Positions 43,135-55,459 of a stretch of DNA of 64,000 nucleotides are shown piece after piece. The notes beneath the pieces are model-generated. The model was given only the letters and a program-made list of their open reading frames with translations. It was not told the origin of the DNA and did not search any database. Position 1 is the stretch's first letter, and every line of letters starts with the position of its first letter. The stretch lies in NCBI GenBank assembly GCA_038373885.1, contig JAWZYV010006105.1, positions 1 to 64,000 on the forward strand, written 5' to 3'. A program made the position numbers and the translations under genes. This DNA comes from Cheiracanthium punctorium. Lineage: Eukaryota > Arthropoda > Arachnida > Araneae > Cheiracanthiidae.

Positions 43135-44640
43135 GGACCCCCTCCCCCCTTTTCTGCCCTCCTTTTTCAACCATCAGAGAGGATACTACTTGACCAAGAG
43201 TGCGTTTGACAAGATGATATGTGGATTCTATTTTTAAGACTATGTTCACATTATTTAGCATTTACAAAGAGTTTGTTTGTAAGTCTTAAAAAACCACCTA
43301 GGTGGTCTCAAAAGCTCCTTTTGGTTTTGAAGCACAATTCCAAAACAAATATTTTAATGTGTGTTTTTTTTTTTTTTTTTTTTTTATAATGAGCATTCCT
43401 TTTGAAGATAAAAAGTGTTTTGATTGCACTAGGTTGTTCGTCGGTTGTTTTCCTGTTATGTAACGTTTTCTGTGATACATTATGCAAGCATACTATTGCT
43501 CATTCGCCAGCAATGAGGTTTTCCGTTTAAATGCTTTTGTGAAACATATGCCGGCCTTGAGGAAGTCACACTCTGCTCATTCAAATGAACATTTATCAGT
43601 GCTTTCAGCTGAACTTACAAGCTGCAAAAAAGTACCACATTTAAAATGTTCTTTGGTATCTCATACTACACGGTATTTGCGTTGCACTACAGAAGGAGTT
43701 AATGTTTCAAAGAACTGTGGTATTCCCGGCTTTACGTTATGCTTCTATGCCTGTTTGATGTTTCTAATTGATTAGTTTGTACACTCTTGTCCAAAATTAA
43801 GGTTGCAGACATAAGAAATGAGATTTTTCTACAAAAAAAATGGGTTGCATGCATTGGAACTAGGTATACTAATAGAGCATGTTATTTAATCCATTTGTGC
43901 CCAGATATTTTCGATTTTTGCAAATACCAGCAATAATAGATAAATTTCTGATGTCAACTTCTAGCGCAAGGGGTGATTTCTTTTAAAATCATTATGTACA
44001 AAAGTTGAAATGTCGACATCCTACTGGGTCAAGCTAAAATATTTTGTGGAGTTGAGGTTCAATACTCGTGAATAAAGACTAGGAAAAATAAATAACGTTT
44101 TCGACTGATGGCGAAAATGCCGTCCCAAAAAAGGGACATTAGGCATGGGTTAAGGCAGGAAATGTTAACAAACAGGGATCGATCAGATCAACCAATACCA
44201 TATTTTATCCGATAACCGATTCCGATACTTTACTTACAAAATCATTTTTTTAAATGGTCGACACCGATAATTTAAAGGGGTTAAATCGGCCCATACTGAT
44301 ACTTTATATGTATTAATGGTATTAAAACGTTCATTTCTATTTATTATGGGCAGCTTTTTACAACAGCTTTGGCAGCTTGTGTACATTTCTTCCAATATTG
44401 AAGTAACTTTTAGTAAATTTTTATAGTGAGAACTCAAAACTTGAAATAAAATCCCCTGATTTTACTAAACTGTCGAAAAATTAAACAAACTTTCAAGAGT
44501 CAATAGACAATAGTGTATTTCTACGTGACGTTGCAATATGTCACTTGAGTAACTACTGACTGCGTAGATTATCCCATCGTATTCCTATTATATTAAACCA
44601 GAAATTAAACATATTAAATGAAATTAACTTTGAACTAAAG
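41830..44640. other. AT-rich, microsatellite-bearing DNA, no supported gene
   Basis: It holds (AT)n tracts at about 42006-42039 and 42904-42930, a T-run of about 40 at 43092-43131 and another at 43368-43386. At 44173 CAGGGATCGATCAGATCAAC followed by CCGATA-type words looks like one end of a hAT element; its partner was not found. A 97-codon frame at 43482 is unrecognised. Confidence 0.45.
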
Positions 44641-44831
44641 GCTCATATACACTGCTCAAAATAAATAAAGGATATTGCGGTTTTAGGTGGATCTTGTGGC
44701 TGGGAAACTTTTTAGCTGATTGATACATGGTCGACGGACGTAGTAGGTTATATGAGAATAAATTACACATGAAAAAACACTCAAAATACTGGTGTTAAAC
44801 GATAAAGTAATTTTACGTCGAAGGGCTTGGA

Positions 44832-44863
44832 CTGAAGAAGTTCAAAACAATTTTTGAACGAAA
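44832..44863 (+). ncRNA. Hammerhead-like ribozyme core (third)
   Basis: CTGAAGA (44832-44838) is followed by a perfect 8-bp stem II (GTTCAAAA facing TTTTGAAC) and GAAA (44860-44863), then CGCGTAT. This is the conserved hammerhead core order. It lies between the Tc1 left TIR and the transposase, in DNA ending TTATGTGTGTTTTTT like Penelope termini, so a Penelope end probably inserted here. Confidence 0.45.
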
Positions 44864-45399
44864 CGCGTATCCTCTTTCCTTTTTCTTCTTATGTGTGTTT
44901 TTTACAAAGTTTTTTAATTACTTTATAAGTTACACATGTTTGGCAGAAAAAAAAATGCATTTATTGCGCATTTGTGTAGAAAAGGAAAAAAAAAACACAA
45001 TTTGTGCATATGAGAAAAAAAAAGAATAAGAAAAGGTGTTTTCTTCAAAGGAAATCATTTTCAGAAGGGGGTTGTGGTTTCCACGGACGGCCAGCAACGT
45101 TGAACACCTTTGAGGCATGGAGTCAATGGGGCTATTAATCACGAGTTGGGGTATTCTGTCCCACTCTTCCAGAAGAGCTCTTTCCAGTTCTTGGAGAGTT
45201 TGTGGGGGTGGTTGGCGGACAGCAACTCGTCTTCCTAGAGCGTCCCAAACGTGCTCTATTGGATTCATGTCTGGAGAACACGCTGGCCATTCCATTCGTA
45301 CGATTCCTTCCTCGAAAAGGAAATCCTCCACCAGGTTAGCACGATGTGGCCTGCAGTTATCGTCCATTAAAATGAAGTCATCTCCGATTGCTCGGGGCC

Positions 45400-46609
45400 T
45401 TCGCAATTAGTAACGGGCCTGCTCGTGTATTTTGATGAGTCATCCAAAGAGGCTAGGATGCTCGAGTCTTCACGTATACATCAGGCATTTCTTAAGTTTC
45501 CCAGTGCTTTCAAACGTTATTTAATGTAGTTTTAAGTAGTAATTGTGTTACTAATTCAAGTACGAACTCATTATTAATTTGTTTGCTATGATACATATTG
45601 GCATTAAGAAAATAGATGCATATAATTTGAAGGAAAAACTAAGTAGCGCTTACTCTCGTGATTCACGATTGCTTATTTTAGTTTCACAAGTGGATATTTA
45701 ATGTACTCTAAAATAACTAAATACAGAAATGAGAAAGACATTTTATAATGAATATTTCATTAATGTAGTCGTATTTCCTACGTTATTTTAAACAATTTAA
45801 CATTAACAAATGATGTATTAAAGCGCATTTCAGTGTTTTCGGGATATCCTGTATATCCCGAAGAGTCCCGAGAGTATTGGAGAAAATTGATAAAATACGC
45901 TCTATAGCGCGATCCGTGAATTAATTATTCTTTAATAAAGACATTTCATGCATTATATGTTATTCTTTTGTCGCTTTCTCAATCGAACTTTGGAATTGAG
46001 CAAGCATAATGAACGCTTGTACAAAATATTAACTACATTTGAAGTTTCTATATAAACGGGCAAAAATCAATAATTTATAATTTAATTTCTGTACTGTACC
46101 AAATGTAAGTCTGAATCACACAATCAAGGCATATATAACTGATAATTAACATTTTCAACTGGCAAAATTAAATTGTCTAACTAGTATCACAACGTCATGC
46201 TTATTTACAAGAATAAACTACACAAGTAATACGATTTCCGATTAAAATAATTTATTTATAAATAACACATGAATAATTATTCACTAAACCTAATTTACAT
46301 ACATAATTTTAGAATTTCTAAATAAATTATAAAAGTGTTCACTTACCTTTACATTCAGAACAAAATGTTCGAATTTTATGATAAATTTTTATGAAAGAAA
46401 ACGGCGCAAGATTAACAAAACGATTAGCTACATCTAAAGTTCTTTAGTACGACAAAACTATAAAAAAAATGTTTTAAAATAATAAAATAATATAATATTT
46501 AGAATACTTAGAATAACAAAATAGAACACTGCGAATGGCGAAAACAGGCCTCAATGATTAACTCGTTTTTAGCGGTTGCAACTCATGAGCAGGCCCATTG
46601 CTTAGCGAC
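45400..46609. mobile_element. 1.2-kb insert in the Tc1 transposase
   Basis: The left edge is TTCGCAATTAGTAACGGGCC and the inverted right edge GTCGCTAAGCAATGGGCC, both followed by TGCTC; flanks are GGGGCC and GGCCCC. The Tc1 reading frame resumes on either side. The interior is AT-rich with no frame. The class is unknown; a GC-rich 4-6 bp duplication is suggested but ambiguous. Confidence 0.6.
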
Positions 46610-47396
46610 GGCCCCGGATTGCTGCAGCGTAAGGACTACAATAGGTCTCATGATCTCATCCCTATATCGGCGACCAGTCAGAGGTCCATCTCGAATGATG
46701 TAGAGGTCTCTGCACCCGTCAATGGAGATGCCACCATACACCAACACTCTACCACCGCCAAAGCTGACACTTTCGTGCACGAACGCAGGATTATTCCTAC
46801 TGCCACGGTCCCTCCAGATGAAAATACGCCTATTATCAGGATGAACTGAAAAACGGGACTCGTCAGCAGGGCCGGCCCTAACAGGTTTGCCGCCCCGGAC
46901 AAAAATATAAAATGCCGCCCCCCCACAGTAAAATTACTATTAAAGGAAATAAATTGTTCACAGATACTGTTTTCATGCCTATAAAACTGGAATAGCTCTT
47001 TAAACATAATACAGCATAAGAAAAACCATATTTATTAAAAAATCACACATTAAGCTAAAAACCATAAGAAAGAGAAAGAAATCAAGAGTTTTTTTCTGAC
47101 TTTTAATTCCGCAAAATTCCTGACTTTTTCTCTTAAATAAATTTTGCAACTAATTCATGTTCGATAGCGGATAGCCAATGTAGTTAAATTATTTAACCTG
47201 TCTAGAATAATTGTGGAACACAAGAAATTTTTAACTTTCATTTTGAGAAACTCTTCTCTGCACTTGCCACAATTATCGGCAAAGAAAGCGGAATTCTCGA
47301 AGCAAGAGCAAGATGTGGTGTAAAATCTAGAGTTGAAATTAGCTTTAAAATTTCAATTGGACTTTCCTTTTTGCCTAATGAGGCCGTAACTGACAC

Positions 47397-48151
47397 CAGG
47401 GCCCGATTAACCTCTGAAGTGAGGGGAAGCTTAGTCTCATTTCGGACCCCCATCCCCTTTTTGTTTGGGAAAATTAAAGTTTTAATGATTTTCTTTCATA
47501 AAAATATTTTATTCATAAAAAATAAATGTTATTGATTTAATTAGTTCTAATGACTTCTTTTGATAAAAACATTTTATTCATTAATTTGAAATTTTCCTTT
47601 CATAAAAATATTTTATTCATTAATCTTCATAATAGTGTAACGGGATTTTACAGTATTTTTGAAATTACTTTAATACAAATAACTAAAAACATTACCTTAC
47701 AGGAACATTAAACTTTATTAATTTAGTCCTATTTTTCATTAGACATGGGTTTTTTCAGGAATTCTTTGTTTGTTTTAATGACATCATAAAAATCACAACA
47801 CAGAAGTTGAGAATTAATTTTGACATTTAGAAGATATTTAACATTACATATTAAAAGTTTACCCCTCTCTGCTGCCCAAATATTCCCCATAATAGAAAAA
47901 AGCTCTCAACTGCAGCAGGTGTCCCAAGCAATGACATCGCAAACAACTAATTTATAAATGTTGCGATATGAAGTATCAAGACTTCTGAAAAGCACAACTT
48001 CTCTTCATTAAAAATGTGTACAATAACTTAAAAGATCATTTAAAAACAAAATTTTGAATTCTTATAGCAGTTTTTCAGTCATTTTCAGGCCCCCCTTCAA
48101 ATTGTGAGGGGAAGCTCAAGCTTCCCGAGCCTTTTCAGTAATCAGGCCCTG
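47397..48151. mobile_element. hAT MITE inside the hAT transposase, TSD ACTGACAC
   Basis: The ends CAGGGCCCGATTAACC and, inverted, CAGGGCCTGATTACTG are flanked by the exact 8-bp duplication ACTGACAC (47389-47396, 48152-48159). The interior is AT-rich with GAGGGGAAGCT words near both ends. Relatives of its end sequence occur at 55250 and 58457. Confidence 0.9.
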
Positions 48152-48385
48152 ACTGACACTATTTCATTTACTAGATCAAGCGCGTTTATATTCCCTGGTT
48201 CCCCATCGGTCAGCATTAACTCCAATTGTTTACTCTATAAACAGTGTTAACACGTGTTACAATGTTTAATTAGCACTTTTTAGGAGTGTCTTTTAACTCA
48301 TATATGTCGTGCAAAAATTTAAAACAATTACATTGGGTGCTTATTAAATTAAATCTGCACTCTAAGGTATTAATCGCTTTGTTTT

Positions 48386-49594
48386 TCTCTATTCTAAAAA
48401 AAGTGACGGCTGCTGTCAAAAGCTTCTTCGGCTTCACCTAACCGTGGGGATTTGAATTTCTAGAAACATGTCCACGGATTCGGAAAATTCCGAGGAACTT
48501 GATAAGCTCACTTAAATTTTGCAAATCGAATTATTTTAGAAGATATTAATAAAAAAAACTGAAAAAATAAAACATAATGGCTGACAGATTTGGCATAAAA
48601 TCATTCATTCCTTTGCAAAAAAGCAATTCAAAGTATGTAGAATCGTGAAATTGACAAACATGAAGTAGAATGACACCCATTTTACGCCAAATTAAAAAGT
48701 ATATGAAATAAATAACTCAAAGTGTGTTAGACAAAATGGACAATTTTCAAATAGTAAGTTCGCTTACACAACAGGAGTTTAGAATGAGCAATTATTCGTT
48801 TTTTCAAAACAGAATAACTAATTGTAACTGATTTTATGACTGCGCCATTTTGGCATTTGGTGCTATCTGGCAAAATGGTATCTTTCCAAACAAGTTCAAT
48901 CTAAACCGCGAATTCAAAAAATGTTAGAACCCGCCAATATCTCGAAAATGTAAAATAATTAAAATGCAGATTATTTTAAAGCCGGTTCGGTCGAGCTGGA
49001 GTATTTGCTACCAGTAGAAATATTTGGTGGCGTTAACTATGCCATTATAGCAGTTATACTGCATTTTGGATATTTGCCAGAGCGGCGAGATGATATAATT
49101 CGAGGTGCTAAATACGCCAATCTGCAAAGGATTATGTATATGAAAATATGGATAACGGTTTTCCGGGAACCTTACATGGGCAGTAATTATAGGTTGTGAG
49201 CATATGTAAATCGCCAAATAATGAAAAGTCGCCGTTGATGGCAAGCTCTTACGTAGTTTTTAACAAAGAAAACATATAAAGTACTGTTTTCTTAAAGCTA
49301 ATTATTAACTATACGTATACGCAAGTCGCCAAATTATGAAAATTCGCCATGATTGGCTAATACGCAAGGTGTTTCATGGGTTTCACGTAATTAAAAATAG
49401 TGAGAAGTTTAAATTTTTATGTTCCAAGCAACATGCAAGAAACAAGCAATGTGTAGCTCGATAACATTCTAGCTGATCCAACCATTGGGTTTTGTTTGTT
49501 GAAATTATGCCTTTTATACGAATAAGCCCTATTAGGGGCCCGAATGCCTCATACGAAAAGCGAGCTTAATGAGTCTAGGGGCCGTGGCCCCTAG
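48386..49594 (+). mobile_element. Non-autonomous Helitron
   Basis: It starts TCTCTATTCTAAAAAAAGTG and ends with a GC-rich hairpin AGGGGCCGTGGCCCCT closing on CTAG, followed by T: the 5'-TC / hairpin / CTAG-T pattern of Helitrons. The hAT transposase frame resumes near 49640. The first 660 bp are related to 25600-26269. The expected A before the 5' end is not seen (T instead). Confidence 0.55.
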
Positions 49595-51447
49595 TACTGT
49601 AAAAAAATAAACTATCTTAAATTTTAATTTAGGATCTTTTACCAGATCATCTCGTGCTTCGCAATCAAAATTAATATGTTACATGCCTGCTTAAACTCAA
49701 TGTTAGGCAGAATACTATCTCCATCTCGTCGGTCAGTTCTCTGGCATAACAGAACATTTCATTTAAAATCACATCCGATCGAAGATCCTTTCAAAAAATT
49801 TTTACAGTTTCTTAAGAGTTCGAGAGCAGGTGGTAAATCGTTGTCTTTTGACTGAAATAGCTTTCTTAACGGATTCAAGCAATTGAAGATTCTGTACCAA
49901 ATAATAATAGAGCATAGAAACATGAACTGTTTGAGAGAGTTAAGTAATCCTGAAGCCAAATCACTGGAATAAAAACTTCCTCAATTCCTTCCAAAATCCT
50001 TTCATCAATTTTAACGGTAGCTTCAAGGTGTTTCATTATCATTAGAATTAGATTTGTCAATACCTTTATACCTTACCAAGAATGCGATCTGTTCGATATT
50101 TTTGGCATCAGGAATGCAATCTAGAAATATGGAATGGTATTTGCTTGTTGAATTTTATTAACAAAGTGTAATTTGAAACCAACTGGAAACCTTGTGAAAA
50201 ATCTATGCAAAATGTGTAAATATTAGTTTGCACATCACATATAAACAACTGAAGCGAATGAAATGAAATTTTTAGCAGCACCAAAAGTGGCAGCTTAATT
50301 TAAACTGCAGGTTCTAAAATATTTCTAATTCGTTTAAAAGTTTTGAGATTTAAAACTGTTGTTTGAAAACTGTGTGTAAATGTATGTCCACCCTTTGTTA
50401 AAAAATGGCTCAATGGAATAGAATGAAATTTGGAATTATATTGAATAGTACGTTAATTGAAACGATAAGTACCAAAATTGTTTTAAATAATTCATAGACT
50501 TTGAAATTTTGTAAAAGTCGCTTAAAAAGTTCTGGCATCCATCAAAAACGGATTAAGAGAACAGGCTGAAATTAGGTCATATGACGGGTAACAAAGCATC
50601 ATCGAAATTTTTAAAAGATTTGAATAAATTGAAAAAGTTTGTAAAATTTGCATTGTATTTTTTCTTTTCTTTTTTAGGGGACGGGGACAAAGGGGGAGGG
50701 CGTCACTTTAAGGCGTCTGGAGGTACTACAATAGGTGGCTGTCCGACTTAAACAAATTACGTCGATTTCTTTTATTATTATTATTTTTTTCAATTTTGAG
50801 AAAATTGTGCAAAATTTTTACAGGCACAATATTAAAATTTCTAAAGAACAAAATTCAGTTACTATCGAGGAGATTGAGTTAAATAACATTGTTTGAATTT
50901 AAATATATATATATATTATTTTGAGAAAATTTTCTGCGACCACTTCGTGAAAACAACTAGTGGTCAGCAAAAGGGAATGAAATGAAATTTTGTTAAATAG
51001 TAGGCGGTTGGTAAATTAAAATTTCAGGTTTTTAATTTTCTACAAATTTGAATTATTTTTTAGGTATGACGTAAACTTTGATAAAGTTTTTCGCGCATCA
51101 TGCAAAATGATCAAAATATAATTCAATCGGACGTTGTAGTGTTAAATATAGGCTACTTGCCATTACAAAGAATTTTCCAGATATTCTCTTTTCAGTTTAA
51201 TATTCATTACTAGCATCTTCTTTTGCAACAATACAATTTAAATGACTTCTTGATGTAGGAAGCTCATCCACTAAAGGAAAACGTTAATTTTGAATCTCGA
51301 TTGACAGTTTGTTTCAGTAATTTGTTACTCTCTAATCTGTAATCATGGAACAATACACAAGAGTTACAACTTTGCTTTCTATATTTCTGTCAGTATGCTA
51401 ATTCCATTGTTTGTACTCGTACAATGCAAACGAAATTTCGCGAGGTT

Positions 51448-51486
51448 AGTAAAAACCCATCAATGACGGATGGGTACATCAGCTAG
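51448..51486 (+). mobile_element. Second Helitron 3' end
   Basis: CCCATCAATGACGGATGGG forms a hairpin and is followed by TACATCAG and CTAG|T, a textbook Helitron 3' terminus. The matching 5' end was not located; it may lie near 50150, where the hAT-like reading ends. Confidence 0.5.
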
Positions 51487-52409
51487 TAAAGTTATACTGA
51501 ATGATATTCTTCGGAATATTTTTTAACAACTATTTTACTAATACAAAATGTATTTTTCAAATTCGAGCCAAAATGCCGCCCCTAAAATTTGCTGCCCCGG
51601 ACAGGGGTCCGGTTTGTCCGGCCCTAGGGCCGCCCCTGCTCGTCAGAAAAAAGAACATTGCTCCATTCATTTCTCCTCAGTTCACATGCTCTGTTGCCCA
51701 CTCCCTGCGGTCGCGACGATGCCTTGATGTTAGTCTAACACGTATCATCGGTCGGCGAGCATACAGACCTACACCATGGAGCCGGTTTCAGACAGTCTGG
51801 ATTGAAACCGTGGTGCCAGTAGCCGAGCGAAGGTGTTGTTGGAGAAGAGTAGCGTTCATATTACGGTGTATCCGAGTGTGTTTCATATTCTGGTGTCTAA
51901 CGATCTTCATTGGGCGTTTTTGCCCATCTACGACCTTGCCCTGGTCTTCGGCCTGCACTTCCAGTCGCCAAAAACCGGTTCCAGATCCTGGAAATCACAT
52001 TTTGTGACACTCCAGTGGCATGCGCTACTTCGGCTTGAGTTTGGCCGTCCACCCCGATAGATATATCGGAGTTGACGGTTTGGCCCCCTTCTAACCTACC
52101 GACAACTCTCCAAGCTTCTGAATCGGTTAAATGACTTCGCTGAGACATCGTACTCATCGAAACAAAGCAGTCACTGAATGCCGATCATCCTTGTCTTCAT
52201 TGTCTTTTATTCAGTTGAAAGTCCAATTTCATTCGCTGCCGCTGAAGTGACGTTTCTGACGTCGAACTCAAAATTAGCATACTCCACAGTTTGAAAATCA
52301 GAAATTTTGCATTTGTGATTCTCTTCTTCCATTTTCGGCAAAAAAAATTTCGCTTATATCTTTATTTTATATAAAACTTACAATATCCTTTAATTGTTTT
52401 GAGCATTGT

Positions 52410-53216
52410 ATATTAAAGTTTGCGTAATATATTCGTCCTACCTATATGCTCGGGATGGTAGCACTCTAATAACTAAAGAAGCACTGTTCCTAAAAAATGA
52501 CGACTGAAAAATCATGCACAATGGCTGAATGGCTAATGCATGGCTTGAGATAAATTCCGATTATAAATTCATTAAGTAAGTACATGCCATTATGCAACTA
52601 GTAAAAGTGGATGCTTTTTTCCATACTGTCACACAAATTTGAAAATGTATCTGTTATACGTAAGAAATTATTTGACGTCTTCAAAATTTTTAACTCGCCT
52701 CTAATAACACGTGGTTCAGCCTCATATGAATTCTAAATAACACGCACCTCACCCATTCCAAGATTAGAAAGGCTAGCACGAGCTCTCAAATTATATTTGC
52801 AGGTCGACACGTGGGTTCGTGCTTTCTTTTATTTTTCCTTCAAAATTTTCCCATTTTACTTGTTGAACAGAGGCGATTTGAACGAAAGCAGAAACATTTC
52901 ACGTAACCCCTTCTCCCATTATATCGGAATGATAATCGACCTTCGTTGTGCCATTATAAACAATACAAGGTCAATTGATTAATAAGGAAAATGTCTCTTA
53001 TCAAAACAAGGAAGTAAAAGTGCCCAGTTGCTGACACTATTTGATCTTTCCTGGAGCGAAATGTTGATTAGATTAAGTTATTGGCTTAGGCATGACTGTA
53101 CCAACTGCTGGTATAACTGTTCATTGGTCGGTCCGATTTCACTGCATTTCATAGTTTAGTGCAAGAACGATTTAAGAATTAAATTCTCATGCGGCTCACC
53201 CGCCTTTGGATGCATG
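52410..53216. other. No gene or repeat recognised
   Basis: Unremarkable AT-rich sequence; a 61-codon frame at 52797 has no recognisable motif. Confidence 0.5.
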
Positions 53217-53520
53217 GCCCGGACTGACTCCTTTGGGGCTAGAGATTGAAAAGGGCCCCTTACTAAGGAATTTATAGGGAATAGAATTTTAGAATATTTA
53301 ATATTTGAAAATTAGGCTATTTGAAAATTATGGCTAAAAACCATAGTTAACTATTTTAGAGCTTTTGGGGCCCCTGTCTCTTCGGGGGCCCCAAAATTCG
53401 GAATTTGCTCAAATTACTCTAATTATAAAGTAGTGTATTCATTTTGGGGGCGTCTTCGGGGCCCCATTGGGCAGGGGGGCCCTCGAACATCGCCGACCAT
53501 CCGACCTGGCCAGTCCGGGC
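53217..53520. mobile_element. MITE with GGCCCGGACTG ends
   Basis: The left end GGCCCGGACTGACTCC and inverted right end GCCCGGACTGGCCAGG enclose an AT-rich core with repeated GGGCCCC words near both ends. No clear TSD was found, so the class is open. Confidence 0.5.
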
Positions 53521-53709
53521 GTGATACTAATCAGTTCAATGCGGGCCAATCAAATCTCTAGGAAACAAGCAGATACGCTGATGACCGTTTCTTTGTTAGG
53601 AGAGATCAGCTCACATCACCTGAGGTGTCCTTCATAGAGTTTCTCGCCAGAGTTTGAATCCTCATCAGAAGAGGGATTTCTAAATATTGACATCCCCTCG
53701 GAAATTGCT

Positions 53710-53866
53710 AGCGACTGCAGACGGGACTTTCGGAATCACGGATTTAGCGTGCACGTATACCGCGTATGGTCATGTCATTTGTAAGGCGGGATTCGAACCC
53801 TCAACATTCCGGTTATTAGTCCAACACCCTAACCACTGTGGGCTACCACGGACCCTTTCGCATCTT
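53710..53866 (-). mobile_element. tRNA-derived SINE head
   Basis: On the minus strand TAGCCCACAGTGGTTAGGGT (A box, near 53846-53827) is followed by GGGTTCGAATCCC (B box, 53800-53788), a complete tRNA-like half. The body after the B box differs from the other SINE family here. A long frame read through it on the + strand is an artefact. Confidence 0.65.
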
Positions 53867-54239
53867 TTTTTCGGGTTGTCTGGTGGGAATTTCCCAGGTT
53901 TTCTTCCATTTGATGTACAGCAGATTTGATGCGAAAGTTCTCACGATCGAAAGGAAGATTTTAATCTTCACATTACCCGAAGAAGATGAAATAAACAACT
54001 TTTGGGCTTCTGTTATCGGATATATATGAAAACCAAATTATTGATTTCTAAGTCACGAAAAGAGTTGTTAGAAGTTCAAACGGAATTTACCTTCTGAACT
54101 TCTCGATTACAGTGATTTTACAATATAATGACTGCAGACTTGCTTGCTTCTTATGTATTTTGTATTATGGTATGGTGCACCTTCACTTCAGTGAGAAGTT
54201 TTTGACTTTCTAGACCTATGCCAAGGGGCTGTGTTGTGT

Positions 54240-54453
54240 TGGTTAAGGCTACCTGTCTAATTGGAGAGCGGGAATACCTTAGGTGGAGGACTTTTAAGGG
54301 GTTCTAACGCATATTCACGTTACTCTGCAAGAAACCACCCGAAGTTCCAGATCGTTAGATCGACAGCCGCGCGGTAGGCTAGAACACTGGATCTTCACAC
54401 TTCAGCTACCTAAAATGTTTAGTGTCTTATCCACTCAGGCATGGTGGGGTCTT
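54240..54453 (-). mobile_element. tRNA-derived SINE, decayed
   Basis: This is a minus-strand copy of the family at 24403 and 56838: the tail words AAGGGGTTCTAACGCATATT and CGTTAGATCGACAGCCG are shared on the + strand. The head is recognisable (CTTATCCACTCAGGCATGG) but the B box is decayed. Confidence 0.65.
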
Positions 54454-54727
54454 TGCATGCCTAGGAAATGGCAAAGTCCAAATGACCTGGCGATAGCACC
54501 AGATTTTATGTACGTTGTAATAATAATTGAAAAAATGCAGCAGAAATTGTGAGTTGTAGTGTTATCTTTTAGTTATTAATAAATTAATCATGAAATAATT
54601 ACCATAAATATGTTTTTGAATAGTTAGAACATCTTTTCCTTTGATTGGCCGTTTTTCTCCATTGAGAGGCCTCGATCGTAGTTGTCAGACACATGTCTGA
54701 GGCCTCATCCGTTGGCGCCTCTAAAAT

Positions 54728-54967
54728 GGTCGGTTGCCCCTCCATGGCCGATTGGATATAAGACACTGAACATGGTAGACGGCTGAAGTATGAAGGTCCC
54801 GCGTTTGAATCTATCGCACGGCTGTCGATCTAACAGTATAGAATTTGGGGTACTTTTTACCAGCTGTAACGCTAATAAGCGTTAGAACACCTTAAAAAGC
54901 CCTTCGCCCAAGGCACCTCTCTGTAGGCAGATATTCCTCGTATCGGCTTGCCATAACTCAAAACAAA
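54728..54967 (+). mobile_element. tRNA-derived SINE
   Basis: A box region CATGGCCGATTGGATATAAG, B box region GTCCCGCGTTTGAATC, then CTGTCGATCTAACAGTATAG, AGCGTTAGAACACCTTAAAA and AGGCAGATATTCCTCGTATC, matching the family at 24403. Confidence 0.7.
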
Positions 54968-55459
54968 CTGAAAAGGTCGGGTCCCCCAGGATAGAGGTTA
55001 CTGAGCCCGGTAGCAGATTATCCAGTAAGCCTGTTGTCCCCGGTTATTTCAGGGCTCTCAAACTTCACAGGAGGCCTCTCTAAGGAGAATAAAATATCGC
55101 AACTAATCCAAAACTTGTGTAGAATTATTTTAAGGAATTAACTAAGTTCAAAATACATAACCTATATTTACTTTTAAGAGATTCAGTATTTTACCACGAT
55201 AGAAAACAGCTGTATAACATAGCATCATGTACTATAGTTACAAGGCCCGATTATAACAAATCGGGGCTTAGCGCAGAAATATGAATGGGGATCCCCTACA
55301 TGTTGAGTTGTATAGGTATTAGCGATAAATGACTGTTAGAACACAGACATGTAGAAGGGGCATGTATCAGGTGTGGTCGTTGCACACGGCCCGCTCGAGC
55401 GGGCATATTGAATTTAAAAAATTACGATTATGGACAAACTATTGAGCTTTCATTCAGCT

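Larger units (their letters stand above)
47130..50110 (-). pseudogene. hAT transposase remnants
   Basis: The C-terminal dimerisation region is split by the MITE at 47397-48151: upstream of it ALDLVNEIVSVTAS, downstream SLGKKESPIEILKLISTLDF, then LPIIVASAEKSFSK. After a one-base slip it continues with LDRLNNLTTLAI and EHELVAKFI. The VASAERSFSK-like block is diagnostic of hAT. A second piece at 49650-50110 reads IEQIAFLVRYKG and LFQSKDNDLPPALELLRNC, like the catalytic-core region of TTF-type zinc-finger hAT proteins. Stops, slips and two insertions make it dead. The N-terminus was not found. Confidence 0.75.
46867..51638 (-). mobile_element. 4.8-kb hAT element inside the Tc1, TSD CTCGTCAG
   Basis: The ends CAGGGCCGGCCCTAACAGG and, inverted, CAGGGGCGGCCCTAGGGC are followed on both sides by GCCGCCCC-type words. 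The exact 8-bp duplication CTCGTCAG occupies 46859-46866 and 51639-51646. It contains hAT transposase remnants on the minus strand and is itself hit by a hAT MITE and a Helitron. Confidence 0.9.
44945..52157 (-). pseudogene. Tc1-like transposase, broken in three pieces
   Basis: The N-terminal part (52157-51647) reads SQRSHLTDSEAWRVVGRLEG then TQAEVAHATGVSQNVISRIW, a Tc1 helix-turn-helix; further on the frame meets TGA codons. The middle part (46858-46610) reads FVHESVSFGGGRVLVYGGIS then DGPLTGRRYRDEI. The C-terminal part (45399-44945) reads FILMDDNCRPHRA and WPACSPDMNPIEHVWDALGR, carrying the second Asp and the Glu of the DDE triad in Tc1 spacing. The protein would cut and paste DNA at TA sites. 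Two insertions and internal stops make it inactive. Confidence 0.85.
44650..52408 (-). mobile_element. Tc1/mariner element split by several insertions
   Basis: The ends CACTGCTCAAAATAAATAAA and, inverted, CAATGCTCAAAACAATTAAA continue with GGATATT and are flanked by TA on both sides (44648-44649, 52409-52410), the Tc1/mariner signature. The transposase reads on the minus strand in three pieces separated by inserts at 45400-46609 and 46867-51638. Removing them leaves about 1.8 kb, normal for Tc1 elements. Confidence 0.85.

Noticed and set aside
53687..53929. 80-codon plus-strand frame
   Set aside because: It is the antisense of a tRNA-derived SINE head (A and B boxes visible).
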